From Branchipolynoe longqiensis (Eukaryota; Annelida; Polychaeta; Phyllodocida; Polynoidae): a stretch of DNA of 64,000 nucleotides. The first letter of the stretch is position 1, and every line of letters starts with the position of its first letter. The notes beneath the pieces are model-generated. The model made no database searches. It saw only the letters and a program-made list of their open reading frames with translations, and was not told where the DNA came from. The translations under genes and the position numbers were made by a program. Below, piece by piece: positions 23,729 to 34,494 of this stretch. Location: the NCBI GenBank assembly GCA_030323885.1, contig CM059187.1, positions 132,190,424-132,254,423 on the forward strand. The letters are read 5' to 3'.

Positions 23729-23928
23729 CCATAACTTGCTAACCACTGAAAAAAAGTATATCCTGTCACCAGCATTGTGTCAACATTACTGTCATCTTAG
23801 AAGATACTTTTGATGATACAGGATGAACGTACCAAAGAGACCGGGTGTGGTAGCAGAAGCGGTAGAGCGGGGGCCTCGTGTGGGGGAGCTCAGGAGCACG
23901 ATTCCCAGTCGAGTGAAACGAATGACTT
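23729..23928 (+). repeat. Left copy of a 200-bp duplication flanking the truncated gag element
   Basis: It is identical to 25328-25527 except for two substitutions that I can see. It ends AATGACTT directly before the element and includes the tRNA-like head of a SINE. Confidence 0.85.
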
Positions 23929-25327
23929 GGTCGTAATGCGAAGCATTACGTTTGATGCGAGGAAAGAAGGAGACCCTCCCCCCGCCCCGCGTGTCGCGCT
24001 GCCTCCACACCTCGGCCGACCGCGCTCACTCACCGCCACCTCCCCCCGCCCGTCCTTTGTGCACGGCGCTCACGCCTCACCCGACCCCTGCTGCTCGCCA
24101 CCTCGCACCCCTCCCCGGCCGCTAGCATTCGCACCTCCCCTGCTGCCGCCTCCCTTCCCCCCTTATAAGTCCGCCCGCCAGCCTCCCTCCTCATTCAGCT
24201 CCCTGCCGTCTCCCAGCCTCCACCTCTTTCTCTTTACTCAGAGAGTGTGTTCTCTGCCATCGCGGACGGGACCCTCCCCCACGGGTGGCACGACCTGGTG
24301 GCCATAAACCTCCTCAGACTGGATTGCTTAGCCATGCCCGCCCAGCCCGCCACCACCCAGCCGAGACCCCTCGACCCTGCCAAGCCCCGGCCCCAGCCCC
24401 GCGCCCACACCGACACCCGCATATCCTATTGCCGGGACACCCACGGGGCGTTGTGTTATGCGTGGAACCGGGACCCAGCCTCATGCACCCAGGCTGCCCC
24501 GGGGGAGGTCCATGGCCAAGGGGCCGCCAAGCTGCGCCACGCGTGCGCCTACTGCGCGAATGTGCGCAAGATGCTCACCGTCCACAGCGAGGAGGCATGC
24601 CTTGCCAAGCGTGCGCGCGCAGCTGCCCCGGCCGCCTCCCCGGATTTTTTAAAGAGCCGGCACCTCCACCCCGGCCCGGAGGTCCTTAACCGGCCCATTA
24701 ACCACGACGCCGCCCCCCGACCCTCCCCCAGCCTTCCCGACATCAGCCCTCTCGACAGTGCCCCCCGCACTGCCCCTACGCCCGAGGCGCGGCCTGACCG
24801 TCGCCCCGGCACGGCCGCACCCTCCGGCAACCTCGGGCCCCAGCGCCCCCTCAGCAAGGCTCCCACCGCCAACCGGCGCCAGTCGCCCATCACCCCCGAC
24901 CCTGAAGACCACCTCGACCCAGGAGACACTGCCTTCCTCTGCCCGCCCCCTGACCCGCCCCCTGACCCCCCTGACCCTCCTCCCCCCCCGGCCCCCCCGC
25001 CCGCCCCCCCCGACCCCGACCCTCCCCCCACCGCCCACGCCTTCGCCGCCCCCCTCGCCCGCCCCCGCCGCACCTCCTCCCCCTCCCCCCGCCCTCAGAA
25101 CCACCCCTCCCCCGCCTCCCTAGACGAGCCCACCGTCGACGTCATCGACCCCGACCTCCAGGCTACCCTCCCCACAGCCCCCGCCTGCGGCCCCACCCCC
25201 TCCCAGTACCGTCCCACTATCCTTGCCGCCTGGCCCCACACCTCCGGTGAGGCGTGGGACCGCTACCCTAACATCCGCCACACTTACACCACCCTCCGGA
25301 AAGCGGGCCTCCCTAATTTTTTGGCCG
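23929..25327 (+). mobile_element. Truncated second copy of the split-direct-repeat element
   Basis: It starts GGTCGTAATGCG exactly as A2 does, with an intact hairpin, the GC-rich A region and a TTATAAG motif near 24163. It jumps at about 24240 into the middle of gag and breaks off at 25327, so B repeats are absent. Both edges touch copies of a 200-bp host sequence. Confidence 0.7.
24247..25327 (+). pseudogene. N-terminally deleted gag of the truncated element
   Basis: The first recognisable residues (VFSAIADGTLPHGWHDL) align with about residue 264 of the intact Gag at 56.8 kb, so roughly the first 260 residues are missing. The Cys/His cluster is kept (CYAWNRDPASC and HACAYC). The C-terminal region is longer and dominated by Pro-Asp runs. 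The frame runs on into flanking DNA and stops there by chance. The joint falls just after a pyrimidine-rich CTCAG, so splicing before reverse transcription is one possible origin of the deletion. A simple genomic deletion is another. Confidence 0.65.
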
Positions 25328-25527
25328 CCATAACTTGCTAACCACTGAAAAAAAGTATATCCTGTCACCAGCATTGTGTCAATATTACTGTCATCTTAGA
25401 AGATACTTTTGATGATACAGGATGAACGTACCAAAGAGACCGGGTGTGGTAGCCGAAGCGGTAGAGCGGGGGCCTCGTGTGGGGGAGCTCAGGAGCACGA
25501 TTCCCAGTCGAGTGAAACGAATGACTT
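25328..25527 (+). repeat. Right copy of the 200-bp duplication
   Basis: It begins CCATAACTTGCT directly after the broken gag and continues without interruption into the SINE body. This copy therefore keeps the original downstream context. Confidence 0.85.
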
Positions 25528-25770
25528 ATAATAAAATTGATACTTGTCGCTTCCTACACTGGTGCTCGGAATTAATATGATAGGGCAAGGACTGGTTAGT
25601 TCAGTGTCAGGATAATGTGACTAAGTGGGATATCGGGGCATGGTGACATCAACCTGATTTCACACTGGGGCAGTACTATAAAGTCGCCATGAGTGTGCAC
25701 TGTCACAAGTAAGTATCTGTCTTGATATGACCTTAGATGTTGCCAGGACCTAAAACTAAGAAAACCCAAT
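25442..25770 (+). mobile_element. SINE S, full length, target of the gag insertion
   Basis: Head GTGGTAGCCGAAGCGGTAGAG, body and tail are complete. Its first 86 bp are also present at 23843-23928 because of the 200-bp duplication. Confidence 0.7.
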
Positions 25771-25880
25771 CCAAAACGTACCAAAGAGGGAAAATATTTA
25801 CCATCAGCTGGAATATTTACTCTATTGATAAATTATGTTGTTATAAATTCTTGTTTTGTCTTGATCAAACATAGGCCTAT

Positions 25881-26476
25881 AGCCGTGTTCACACGGGCAA
25901 AATGTGAGGCGAATCAGGCAAATCGAATCAGGTGAGGCGAATTAGGCGCCCGTTCACACGGGCACTGCGTGAGGCGGAAGTGGATATCTGCGCATGAGCA
26001 AGTCCAGACTAACCAGCGCCATTTTGGGTTCGACGACGCCGTCACCAGAGAGTGTGGGTTCGACCTAGATATGTAATGACTGAATCGTATTGGTTTGGAA
26101 TGGTCAAAACTTCTGCTGGGCAGTGAAACCCTAAAAATAAATGATGAAAAAAATATCTGTGCATAGATAGCGGTTTCATTAATTAAATTATATAATATGC
26201 GCTTTTGATCGACCGGAAAGTCAACAACCTGAGGTGTCGACTGCGCATGCGTGTGAGGTGCTTAATCCGCCTCAGTGCATCCACACGGGCAAAATAAATC
26301 GAATCAGAGAAATCGCCTCACGTAAACTACCTCGCTTAGGTGGTTTACATTATCCAGATCACGTGAATCGAATCAGCCCTAATCCGCCTCAGACGTCCGT
26401 TCACACGGCAAATGTGAGGCGAACTAGGCAAGTCGCTTTCTACGAATCGATTTACATTGCCCGTGTGAACACGGCT
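25881..26476. mobile_element. MITE family G, copy 2
   Basis: Ends AGCCGTGTTCACACGGGC and GCCCGTGTGAACACGGCT. The interior shares TGTGGGTTCGACCTAGATATG and CGACCGGAAAGTCAACAA with the copy at 11.3 kb but uses GAGGCGAA words in place of GAATCG. Confidence 0.8.
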
Positions 26477-26550
26477 TATGTCTCCTTTTGTATTCACATG
26501 CTTTCATAGCCAAGATACTACTAGTTTCCCGGTGCAATACATTACATGCT

Positions 26551-26835
26551 TAATGGTGCATAGTCCGACGGTTTTGAGTTTCTGTCATTTTTCTGTGATA
26601 AATAGAGCAGATTGATCATTATTATTGACTTTACTTTAGTGTGAAGTAACTTTAATTTTAAATGGTAAACATTTGAGATACTTGAAGTGCAAACATGTCA
26701 AATTAGTTTTGGCAAGCATGCCAACACTCTCATACCATTGACTTTTGCACTAACAGGTTTGATTGAGTTCTCTCAGTAGTTCCTTCTATGCAGAAACAAA
26801 TGTTTAATAAATGCATCAGTATCTGAGTCAAATCA
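26551..26835 (+). mobile_element. MITE family A, right end missing
   Basis: Left end TTAATGGTGCATAGTCCGACGG; the match stops after the GCATCAGTATCTGAGTC segment. Confidence 0.6.
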
Positions 26836-27057
26836 GTCATTTAAAAATGGATGATTGTCACTACTTAGTTACTCCAACAGCACTGTATCTAGGACAGGGC
26901 TGCAAAACAACCCAGGAGAACAACTTTCAGAAGGCTCAGTTATAGAAATAACCACATGGTTTTGCAATCTAATATGCTAAATATTATTGTTCAAATACCT
27001 ATATATCATAGCATGCTACTTTTACGGCGAATAATTGATGAAATCATGTCGATTAAA

Positions 27058-27398
27058 GTTGCATAGACCGATGGTTTTGAGTTTCTGTATTTTCTCTGAG
27101 ATAAATATACTAGATTGATCACTAGTATCTAGTTTACATTAGTTCAAGGTTACTTTTATTTTAAATGGTAAACTTTTGAGATATTTTGAGTGCAAACATG
27201 GAAAATTAGTTTTGGCAAGCTTGCCAAAACTCTGACACCATAGACTTATGCAGTTACAGGTTCTGTTAAATTGACTCAGTATTGCTTTCTACGCAGAATG
27301 AAATGCTTAATATGTGCATCAGTATCTAAGTTAGATATGTAAAATCAAATCTAGACATTTGGTTTTGAAAATTTGATATTTCATCAGACTATGCAGCT
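27058..27398 (+). mobile_element. MITE family A
   Basis: TTAA|AGTTGCATAGACCGATGG at the left and ATCAGACTATGCAGCT|TTAA at the right. Confidence 0.8.
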
Positions 27399-27486
27399 TT
27401 AATAGACTTTAAAAGTATAATTGAGAGCATTCAGTGGCCACCATCTTTGGTGTTTTTACAATCTATCCCAATTTCTAAACATTATG

Positions 27487-27592
27487 ACAAGTATGAACTT
27501 TGTAAGTCATTAGTTTGAGTCGACTGGGAATTGAACTCCCCACCTCCCGCACGGGAGGCCTCTGCTCTACCGATTCGGTCGCCGCGTCCGGT
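27487..27592 (-). mobile_element. SINE S head fragment
   Basis: Only the tRNA-like head and the first body bases remain (CTCCCGCACGGGAGGCC ... CGATTCGGTCGCC). A tail-like stretch near 27720-27800 ends GTAAAACCCCAATAAAC. Confidence 0.55.
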
Positions 27593-28255
27593 AGGAAGGA
27601 TGGGTTCTTTGGTTGGTGACCCTGAGTGGTGTCATGGGAGGTGTTGCAAATAAAGAGGAACATCATGTCTAGAGGCGGATTCGAATTCAATTGCTGCTAT
27701 TCTGGGGCAAACCTCCTGATGCATTTCACATACCATGCCCTGGTGTGAATGTGGTTATTTACCTGTGCAATGTGTTGCAAGGAAGTAAAACCCCAATAAA
27801 CAAACTTTACCTGTTAGGTCAATGCAGCTTGCCACAGTAGTTTTACCCTACTTAAAGTGTAGGGCGAAAACTTGGCGTTGTGCAGATTATTCAATATGCA
27901 TAATGCATATACATATACATATATATATATATGTATATATATTATATACATATATATATGCATGTTTATTTCCTACAACGCTATTAGTATCGGGGAGATT
28001 AGAAGGAGCTTGTCTGAGTGCGACTGTCTAACTGCCAAACTTGTTCTAGTGTAACTTGTCTCAAAAGCGACGATTCAAAAATTATTGTCCGGGTTGTGAG
28101 TGACGTGACATCGCTTAGATAGAAAGATTAAATGATATTGATTTATTTTCAAACTCTTTGCCACATAACTAACAATATGGATGTCTCATTGACATGTTAC
28201 TTGACATGTATTATTTTACTGAGAGCTAGTCATTTCATATATATATACATATATA

Positions 28256-28298
<43 letters not shown>

Positions 28299-28299
28299 G

Positions 28300-28632
28300 T
28301 GATGGCACACGGTCTTCCACACTGTCACACACTCACGGAAGAATGCCAAGATTTAGCTTCAGTACGTTTCAACCTGGTTTATTATAAAAAAAACTTTCTG
28401 CTCTCCGCGGTGTCAACAGTCAAATGACCCGCCCCCTAACTCGCCAGGTCCCATGTCACCTCTATAGGTGGGTGGGGGGTGAGCTAGCCATATGCAGTAG
28501 AGGGCAGCCCAGTTGGGGTCTGCCCGGTGGCTAGCCTGCCACCACCTGACACAGTTCAGTGTAACTGCGTAGGTGTGCGGCGTAGTGTCTGCTGCCACCG
28601 CGTGGTAGTGGGGCTCATGTACAGACTACTAC
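28300..28632 (-). mobile_element. Possible solo LTR inside an AT microsatellite
   Basis: The block starts TGTGATGGC and ends CTACTACA (TG...CA), is GC-richer than its surroundings and is embedded in (AT)n on both sides. On the minus strand an AATAAACC lies in the second half, as expected for an LTR poly(A) signal. The (AT)n context hides any target duplication. Confidence 0.45.
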
Positions 28633-29447
28633 ATATATATATATATATAGATAGTTATCCTTCTACATATATGTTATATATATATGAATATATATATGGA
28701 TATATATCTTCTATATCCATACTATATAGTGTGCGGGGTGGTTGCATAATAATATATATGGTACAAATGCCATTTCTGTGCTTGTGATCACTTTGGTGAA
28801 GATTTGTCAGTGTTTGGAGTGTTGGGAAGTTGGTCAACATGGTGAAGCATCAAGAATGTATGTGGATAAGCAAATAAGGGCTGGTCCCACATGGTGTGTG
28901 CTTAGACTTTAGAGCAGTCCCCCACCCCCATCTCCACCCCACCTCACCTGTTCCCTCAGCACAGCACCTGACAAGTCGAAAGTAACCGAATTTTCTAGTT
29001 CATTCGAGTATAATACCAGCATGTAAATTCAGGAAATTACAATCATTCCCTATTAAGCATTTAGCAAACCTTCCAAATGCTATATTAAATGGTACTAACA
29101 ATAAGCATAAAGATTTTGTTAATAGATAATCATGTTATATATATATACATGTATATGTGTGTGTGGACATAACTATTAAGATTGGATGCAAATATATCGC
29201 GTGCTCTATGTTCAGGATTTAATTCCAATGTATAATTCCAATGTACTTATAGAGTTGAAGCGTATCATGTTTGATGAAATATATAAATAATGTCCTATTT
29301 GTATTAATTCCATGGGTCTGGTAATACCTCAACATCTGATAGCAGAGAACTTAGCTTGGGATGAAATTTGGAGCAAATAAATAAATATATTCTATATTGG
29401 GTAAGAGCGTGAAGAGAATAAATGCTTACTCTATCACAGCAGGGTTG

Positions 29448-29768
29448 TTGGAGTTTTACATCCTGGCAACATCTAAGGTCATGTCAAGATGGGTACCGAC
29501 TTGTGACAGTGCACACTCATGGTGACGTTATAGTGCTGTCCCACTGAAAAATCAGGTATGCCAGCACCATGACCTAATATCCCACTCAGTCACATTATCC
29601 TGATAGTGAGCTAACCATTCCTTGCCGTATCCTATTAATGCTGAGTGCCAAGCTAGGAAGCAACAAGTATCAATTTTGTAAGTCATTGGTTTGACTCAAC
29701 CGGGAATTGAACTCCCGATCTCCCGCATGGGAGGCCTACGCTCTACCGATTCGGCCATCACCCCCAGC
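29448..29768 (-). mobile_element. SINE S, full length
   Basis: A complete reverse copy with the canonical head (GGAATTGAACTCCCGATC ... CGATTCGGCCATC), body and tail. Confidence 0.75.
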
Positions 29769-30021
29769 AAGGTGTGGTTGGGTGGACTGTCCTGTCTAAA
29801 GTAGGATAGGCATTGGGAGTTGTCACGATTGGGATTTGTTGACTATGACGAAGCTATACCCCCAGCAGTCTATTTTACTAACAGTTTAAAGATAATTTAA
29901 AGGGGCATAATATTACTCGGATAATTAAGCCGACACTCATCAATAGCTTATAATAACCAGCGACTTATATTCCTCATTTCACTTTGTTATGTTCTTTATT
30001 TGATAAATGACTTTAACGATC

Positions 30022-30090
30022 TCACTCTCTCTCGCTCTCGCTCTCTCTCTCTTTCTCTCTCTCTCTCTCTTTCTCTCCCTCTCTCTCTCA
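30022..30090. repeat. (CT)n microsatellite
   Basis: CT/TC dinucleotide run with TTT interruptions between 30022 and 30090. Confidence 0.95.
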
Positions 30091-30228
30091 TATGTATGTA
30101 GGTATATATATACACTTAGTAGAATATTCAAACAGGGAAAAGAGTGAAAGGGTGACTGGTTGAGGATAATGTAATCTCTATCAGGGTAATCTATGTCAAT
30201 TATACAGTGAAAAATCCGACTAGCAGTG

Positions 30229-31013
30229 CCGGTGTCGCTGTTTTAAGTCTCCGTGGGTTTAAAACCTACACTTTCACCCTGTGCATGCGTCAAAATCGAA
30301 CGGCATTTCCGCCAGATTAAGACCGTCGATGAAGACAGTTATGTTGAGATTAAGACAGTTTATGTTGTCAAATAGTCACTACAGTGAAGTCTCCTCGCCA
30401 TTTGGTGTTTTTTGTTAATGAGTGGGTAAATATCGTGTACGCGCACACGTTCTGAGTCATGACGGTACTGGAACTCCTGCAAAATGAAGGCGAAGGCCTA
30501 TTGAGTTTGCCGATACGCACAGTGCAAAGCTTCAATTCTATTCCAAATTAATAGAAATACATAAAATAAACATATAAATTAAAAATAATCTGTTCATTGA
30601 ACAATTTACCTGTTTGTGTGCCAATCGGTTTGTTTCTAGGTCGTGCAGCTTTAGAGATATTTCACTTTTTCTGCATGAAGATTGCTCACGCCGTACACGA
30701 ACATTGAATTTGCCAATATATGCAGTGCAAAACTTCAATTTGATTCACCGTCATAATCAATCCCCTCCCCTTGCCGAGATAGGAAATAATAAAACACAAA
30801 AATATGTCCCCTCCCTCCCCAAGATATATAAAACAATAATTAAAATAGCCCCCCTCCCCCAAATGTTAAAAACGTGCAGGGCGAAAGTGTAAGTCTTAAA
30901 TCAACTGACTTTTAAAATAGCGACATGCTACAGTTTGAAAGCGCCTTTCGATTTTTAAGCATGCGCAGGGCGAGATGTTTTAAACCCGTGGAGAATTAAA
31001 ACCGTGACACCGG
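30229..31013. mobile_element. MITE family H, copy 1
   Basis: Ends CCGGTGTCGCTGTTTTAAG and TTAAAACCGTGACACCGG. An internal segment around 30640-30700 matches copy 3 in the opposite orientation. It ends about 300 bp upstream of the DOMON gene 2 start codon. Confidence 0.65.
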
Positions 31014-31314
31014 TAATGGCAGATCAGTTACCACTAGCAGGTGGTGCCGCCGTGGCAGTTATGGGAATTGGAGCATAATGTATAGACAAAACAATGGTAT
31101 AGCCTCAGCTCGGAATGACCGATAGACACTGAGAAGAACAGTGTCATCGTTTATATTCTCATAATCTCATAATATAGCACATATATTAATGCAGCTTGGT
31201 CTGGTGATGTGTTGGTAAAACATCTCCGGAAATATCACTCACTGGTTTATGCCTTCAGAGAAAGGCCAACCAGACTACAAGCTGCAAAGGGCTTGGAGAC
31301 GCCAAGGGGTGAAC

Positions 31315-31623
31315 ATGGTGGTCCGTTATCTCCTGCTGGCATGCGCACTTGTAGCAGCTGCAAACGCAAAACCTTGCAAGGTGCACATCGACGGAGTGGA
31401 TCTGAAACTCTATGCAGACTACGAGGCCAAATTTTGCCGGCAGCTGACCTCGAAAGCAGTCATGGCATGGGAGTTCCAAGAGATAAACAATGTTAAGTCG
31501 ATCAAGGTTGAAATGCACGGCAAGACGACTGGTTGGATTATGTGGGGCATAAACAATGACGACACGATGAAAGGAGCCGATGTAGCCGTTGCTTGGCTAA
31601 AGGGGTCCTCAATTTCTCTCCTG
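31315..31623 (+). CDS. DOMON-domain secreted protein, gene 2, exon 1
   Basis: This exon encodes 103 residues. The ATG at 31315 is preferred over the in-frame ATG at 31249 because it starts a compact signal peptide (MVVRYLLLACALVAAANA). The mature N-terminus KPCKVHIDGVDL leads into a DOMON half-domain with GWIMWGIN and GADVAVAWL, the direct counterpart of GWVSVGIN and GADVAVGWV in gene 1. The exon ends CTG|gtgagt in phase 0, as in gene 1. Two conserved Cys (about residues 21 and 42) are shared with gene 1 and may form a disulfide. The pair is best read as tandem paralogues about 17 kb apart, on the same strand and with matching intron positions. Confidence 0.83.
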
Positions 31624-32055
31624 GTGAGTTTTGTTAATCCCTATTATTATTATTATTATTATTATTGATCGTCTCTTACAATGTGGATTTCGCTTGGATG
31701 AATGACTTTCGCTGGGTGGATAGAACTTACGATCGAACCTTATCTGGTAGGTCCGGCTCTTGCACTTTAAAGGGGAATTGTGTTTGTTTGTTTAACGACC
31801 CCCCACCCCCACCTCCACCCCCACCCCCACCCGCACACAAATTAAATATCGGCTATTGGGGGTCTTCAAAAGGCAAATGCCGTTACTTCGATGCCCGGTT
31901 GAGTTAAATCATTGATTTGCTGAAATTAGTAATTGTTGTTACCGTGCATGATACTATGCGTTACATGGATCGGGCAAGGATTGGTTAGATTGGTCAGATA
32001 TACTTCCGAGCGAGTGGCATGTTGCGCCCCGCGCAGGGGGCCGGCGAGGTGCATG

Positions 32056-32315
32056 CCGGTGTCGCAGTTTCATTTCCCAGCAGTTGAAGTTCCCACAATT
32101 GCTTCTGCACATGCGTCAACATCTAACGGCATCATCTGCGCATTGTCAATGGTCGTGAGCAATCTTCACACATAAAAAGTGAAATATCTCTAAAACCAAA
32201 CCAGCTAGAAACAAATCACTTGGTACACATATAGAAAACAGGTTTACCAACACGATTATATTAAATTGATATGGTTAGGGCTCTGGATTTCTATTAATTT
32301 TGAATAATGTTTTGC
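32056..32315. mobile_element. MITE family H, copy 2, right half replaced by a minisatellite
   Basis: The left end CCGGTGTCGCAGTTTCATTTC and family interior (AATATCTCTAAAACCAAACC, GGTTAGGGCTCTGG) run directly into the 35-bp tandem array of DOMON gene 2 intron 1. Confidence 0.65.
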
Positions 32316-33005
32316 ATCGGACAGTGCTGAATCAGATAACAAGGATTGATGTCGGACAGTGATGAATCAGCTAACAAGTACTGATGTCGGAGAGTGATAA
32401 ATCAGCTAACAAAAATTGATATCGGACAGTGATTAATCAGTTAACAAGTTATGATTTCGGACAGTGATAAATTAGTTAACAAGTAATGATGTCGGACATT
32501 GATGAATCAGCTAACAAGTATTGATGTTGGACATTGATAAATCAGCTAACAAGGATTGATGTCAGACAGTAATAAAACAGTTAACAAGTTATGATTTTGG
32601 ACAGTGATAATTAGTTAACAAGTAATGATGTTGGAGAGTGATAATTAGTTAACAAATATTGATGTTGGACAGTGATAAATTAGTTAACAAGTAATGATGT
32701 CGGACATTGATCAATCAGCTAACAAGTATTGATATCAGACAGTGATACATCAGCTAACAAGTATTGATGTCGGACAGTGATAAATCAGCTGACAGGTATT
32801 GATGTCGGACACTGATGAATTAGTTGACAAGTAATGATCTCGAACAGTGATAAATCAGCTGATACATAATGATGTTTGAGAGTGATGAATCTGTTAACAA
32901 GTAATGATGTCAGACAGTAATAAATCAGCAAACAAGTATTGATGTCAGACAGTGATAAATCAGCTAACAAGTAATGATGTCGGACAGTGATAAATCAGTT
33001 AACAC
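32316..33005 (+). repeat. 35-bp minisatellite (about 20 units) in DOMON gene 2 intron 1
   Basis: Consensus GATGTCGGACAGTGATAAAT then CAGCTAACAAGTATT. The GGACAG landmark recurs every 35 bp (near 32320, 32355, 32390, 32425). The array ends about 25 bp before the exon 2 acceptor. Confidence 0.92.
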
Positions 33006-33029
33006 ATGTGTCACATCATGATATTTCAG

Positions 33030-33194
33030 GATGCCTATTTCCCAGCGAACAGCAGTGCGTTTCCCCCTACCAAAGATGAGGAGAATGATTGGATCCACAC
33101 CAGCAGCAAGGAGGAAGGAGGGATCACCAGTTTTCAGTTCATGCGCCCCCTAAAGGCAAAGGAGGAGATTCCCATAGATCGGCCAATCTCAGAT
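33030..33194 (+). CDS. DOMON gene 2, exon 2
   Basis: The acceptor is atatttcag|GAT and the donor is GAT|gtgtgt, giving 55 codons in phase 0. Like gene 1 exon 2 it starts Asp-Ala. It includes the strand SFQFMRPL, matching SLHFSRPI in gene 1, followed by IPIDRPISD. The intervening loop is longer and rich in Glu and Lys. The donor gtgtgt is weaker than those of the other exons. A 35-bp minisatellite fills the intron to within about 25 bp of this acceptor. Confidence 0.8.
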
Positions 33195-33344
33195 GTGTGT
33201 ATGCAAATTGTTAATACACAGCCTGGCATTCCGCTTTCGCAAAACATAAATTGATGAAATTATGCGTGTCAAAAGGACTGGCCGGAATAGTCACGGATTA
33301 GAACTACCGATATAATTAAATCTTCATTAAAGTGTGTGTATTAA

Positions 33345-34031
33345 AGTTGCATAGTCTGAATTTTTGGATTTTTTGTTTTATAAATGAGATAGATATATTA
33401 TTTTGATCGCTTTAATCTACTGTATTTTAGTTTGAAGTAACTTTGAATATAAATGGATAATTTTGGAGTGAAAACATCTCAAATGTATTGTGACATGCAT
33501 GTCAAAAGTATGTCAGCATAGGGTTCAGCAATAATAGGTTCAATACAATTGATTTAGTATTAACTTCTATGCAATGACAAATGCTTACTTAAAGTTGCAT
33601 AGTCCGATGGTTTTGAATTTCTGTATTTTTTCTGAGATAATTATATTAGATCGATCACTAGTATCTACTTTACATAAGTTCAAAGTTTCTTTCATTTTAA
33701 ATGGTAAACTTTTGAGATATTTTGAGTGCAAACATGGAAAATTAGTTTTGGCAAGCTTGCCAAAACTCTGACACCATAGACTTCTGCAGTAACAGGTTCT
33801 GTTAAATTGACTCAGTATTGCCTTCTACGCAGAAACAAATGCTTAATAAGTGCATCAGTACCTAAGTTAGAGATGTAGAATCAAATTTAGATAATCGTTT
33901 TGGTTTTGAAAATTTGATGATTTCATCGGACTATGAACCTTTAATAAAAGCACCACTATGTTAGTTGGATATGTAGATGGAATCTAGGTAAGTGTTTTGA
34001 TTTTTTTATCTTTTCAACAGACTGTGCAGCT
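33345..34031 (+). mobile_element. MITE family A, outer copy in intron 2 of DOMON gene 2
   Basis: The ends AGTTGCATAGTCTG (33345) and CAGACTGTGCAGCT (34031) enclose a second, less diverged copy of the same family at 33593-33939. Confidence 0.75.
33593..33939 (+). mobile_element. MITE family A, inner copy nested in family A
   Basis: TTAA lies directly at both edges, and the interrupted outer copy resumes as TAAAAGCACCACTATG. The target corresponds to the family's own TTTAATAAGTGCACC segment. Confidence 0.8.
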
Positions 34032-34112
34032 TTAAATTGATCCGCACTATATTTCAAAGATGCGCCCGCTCGTCCCCTTTTATATGATTATGGAATTTTT
34101 CTTCATGGCTAG

Positions 34113-34220
34113 GTTGCCCTCTACGTGATATGGGCATACGCTGCAGAAACTGCGCCAGATCCGGACAGCATCACTGGGGTATTGAACCCGGCAGGCCAGG
34201 GCAGGATTGAAATTAACCTG
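34113..34220 (+). CDS. DOMON gene 2, exon 3; terminal exon not found
   Basis: The acceptor is catggctag|GTT. Thirty-six phase-0 codons begin VALYVIWAYAAE, matching the last DOMON strand WVVWAFG of gene 1. They pass an acidic DPDS turn and end GQGRIEINL at a candidate donor CTG|gtaggt. In gene 1 this exon runs to a stop, but here a further exon is expected and I could not identify it. Reading through the donor instead adds about 33 residues, rich in aromatic and aliphatic residues, before a stop near 34322. That would give a hydrophobic tail and could be an alternative end. Pogo-like hairpin elements crowd the sequence directly downstream. Confidence 0.72.
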
Positions 34221-34494
34221 GTAGGTTTAGTCAACTCTCTATATATTTGCATTCTTTTCTTCTTTTCTGAATTTGTTTTATTGTTCTCTTATCTTCAAGA
34301 CGAAGGTATATATACAGTATAACCCCATTAAACCAAATTTGAACGGACCCGAGAAATTTGTTTGGATTAACCGATCATTGGTTTAATCGAGCTTTGGTTT
34401 CAACTTTAACTTGGCTTTGGCAAAAGCGTGGGTGCATTATGAATGTAATATATAATGTATGTGGACACTTTGATTATTGTATTTTATGTATATA

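Noticed and set aside
24549..25123. Gly-rich and Pro-rich open frames overlapping the gag remnant
   Set aside because: Shadows of the C-rich gag strand. The frame with the CYAWNRDPASC and HACAYC motifs is the real one.
28527..28840. Tyr/Ile-rich ORFs on both strands
   Set aside because: Translations of TATA-type simple sequence and of the solo-LTR candidate.
32316..33005. CRISPR-like array with 35-bp period
   Set aside because: Head-to-tail minisatellite with no spacers.
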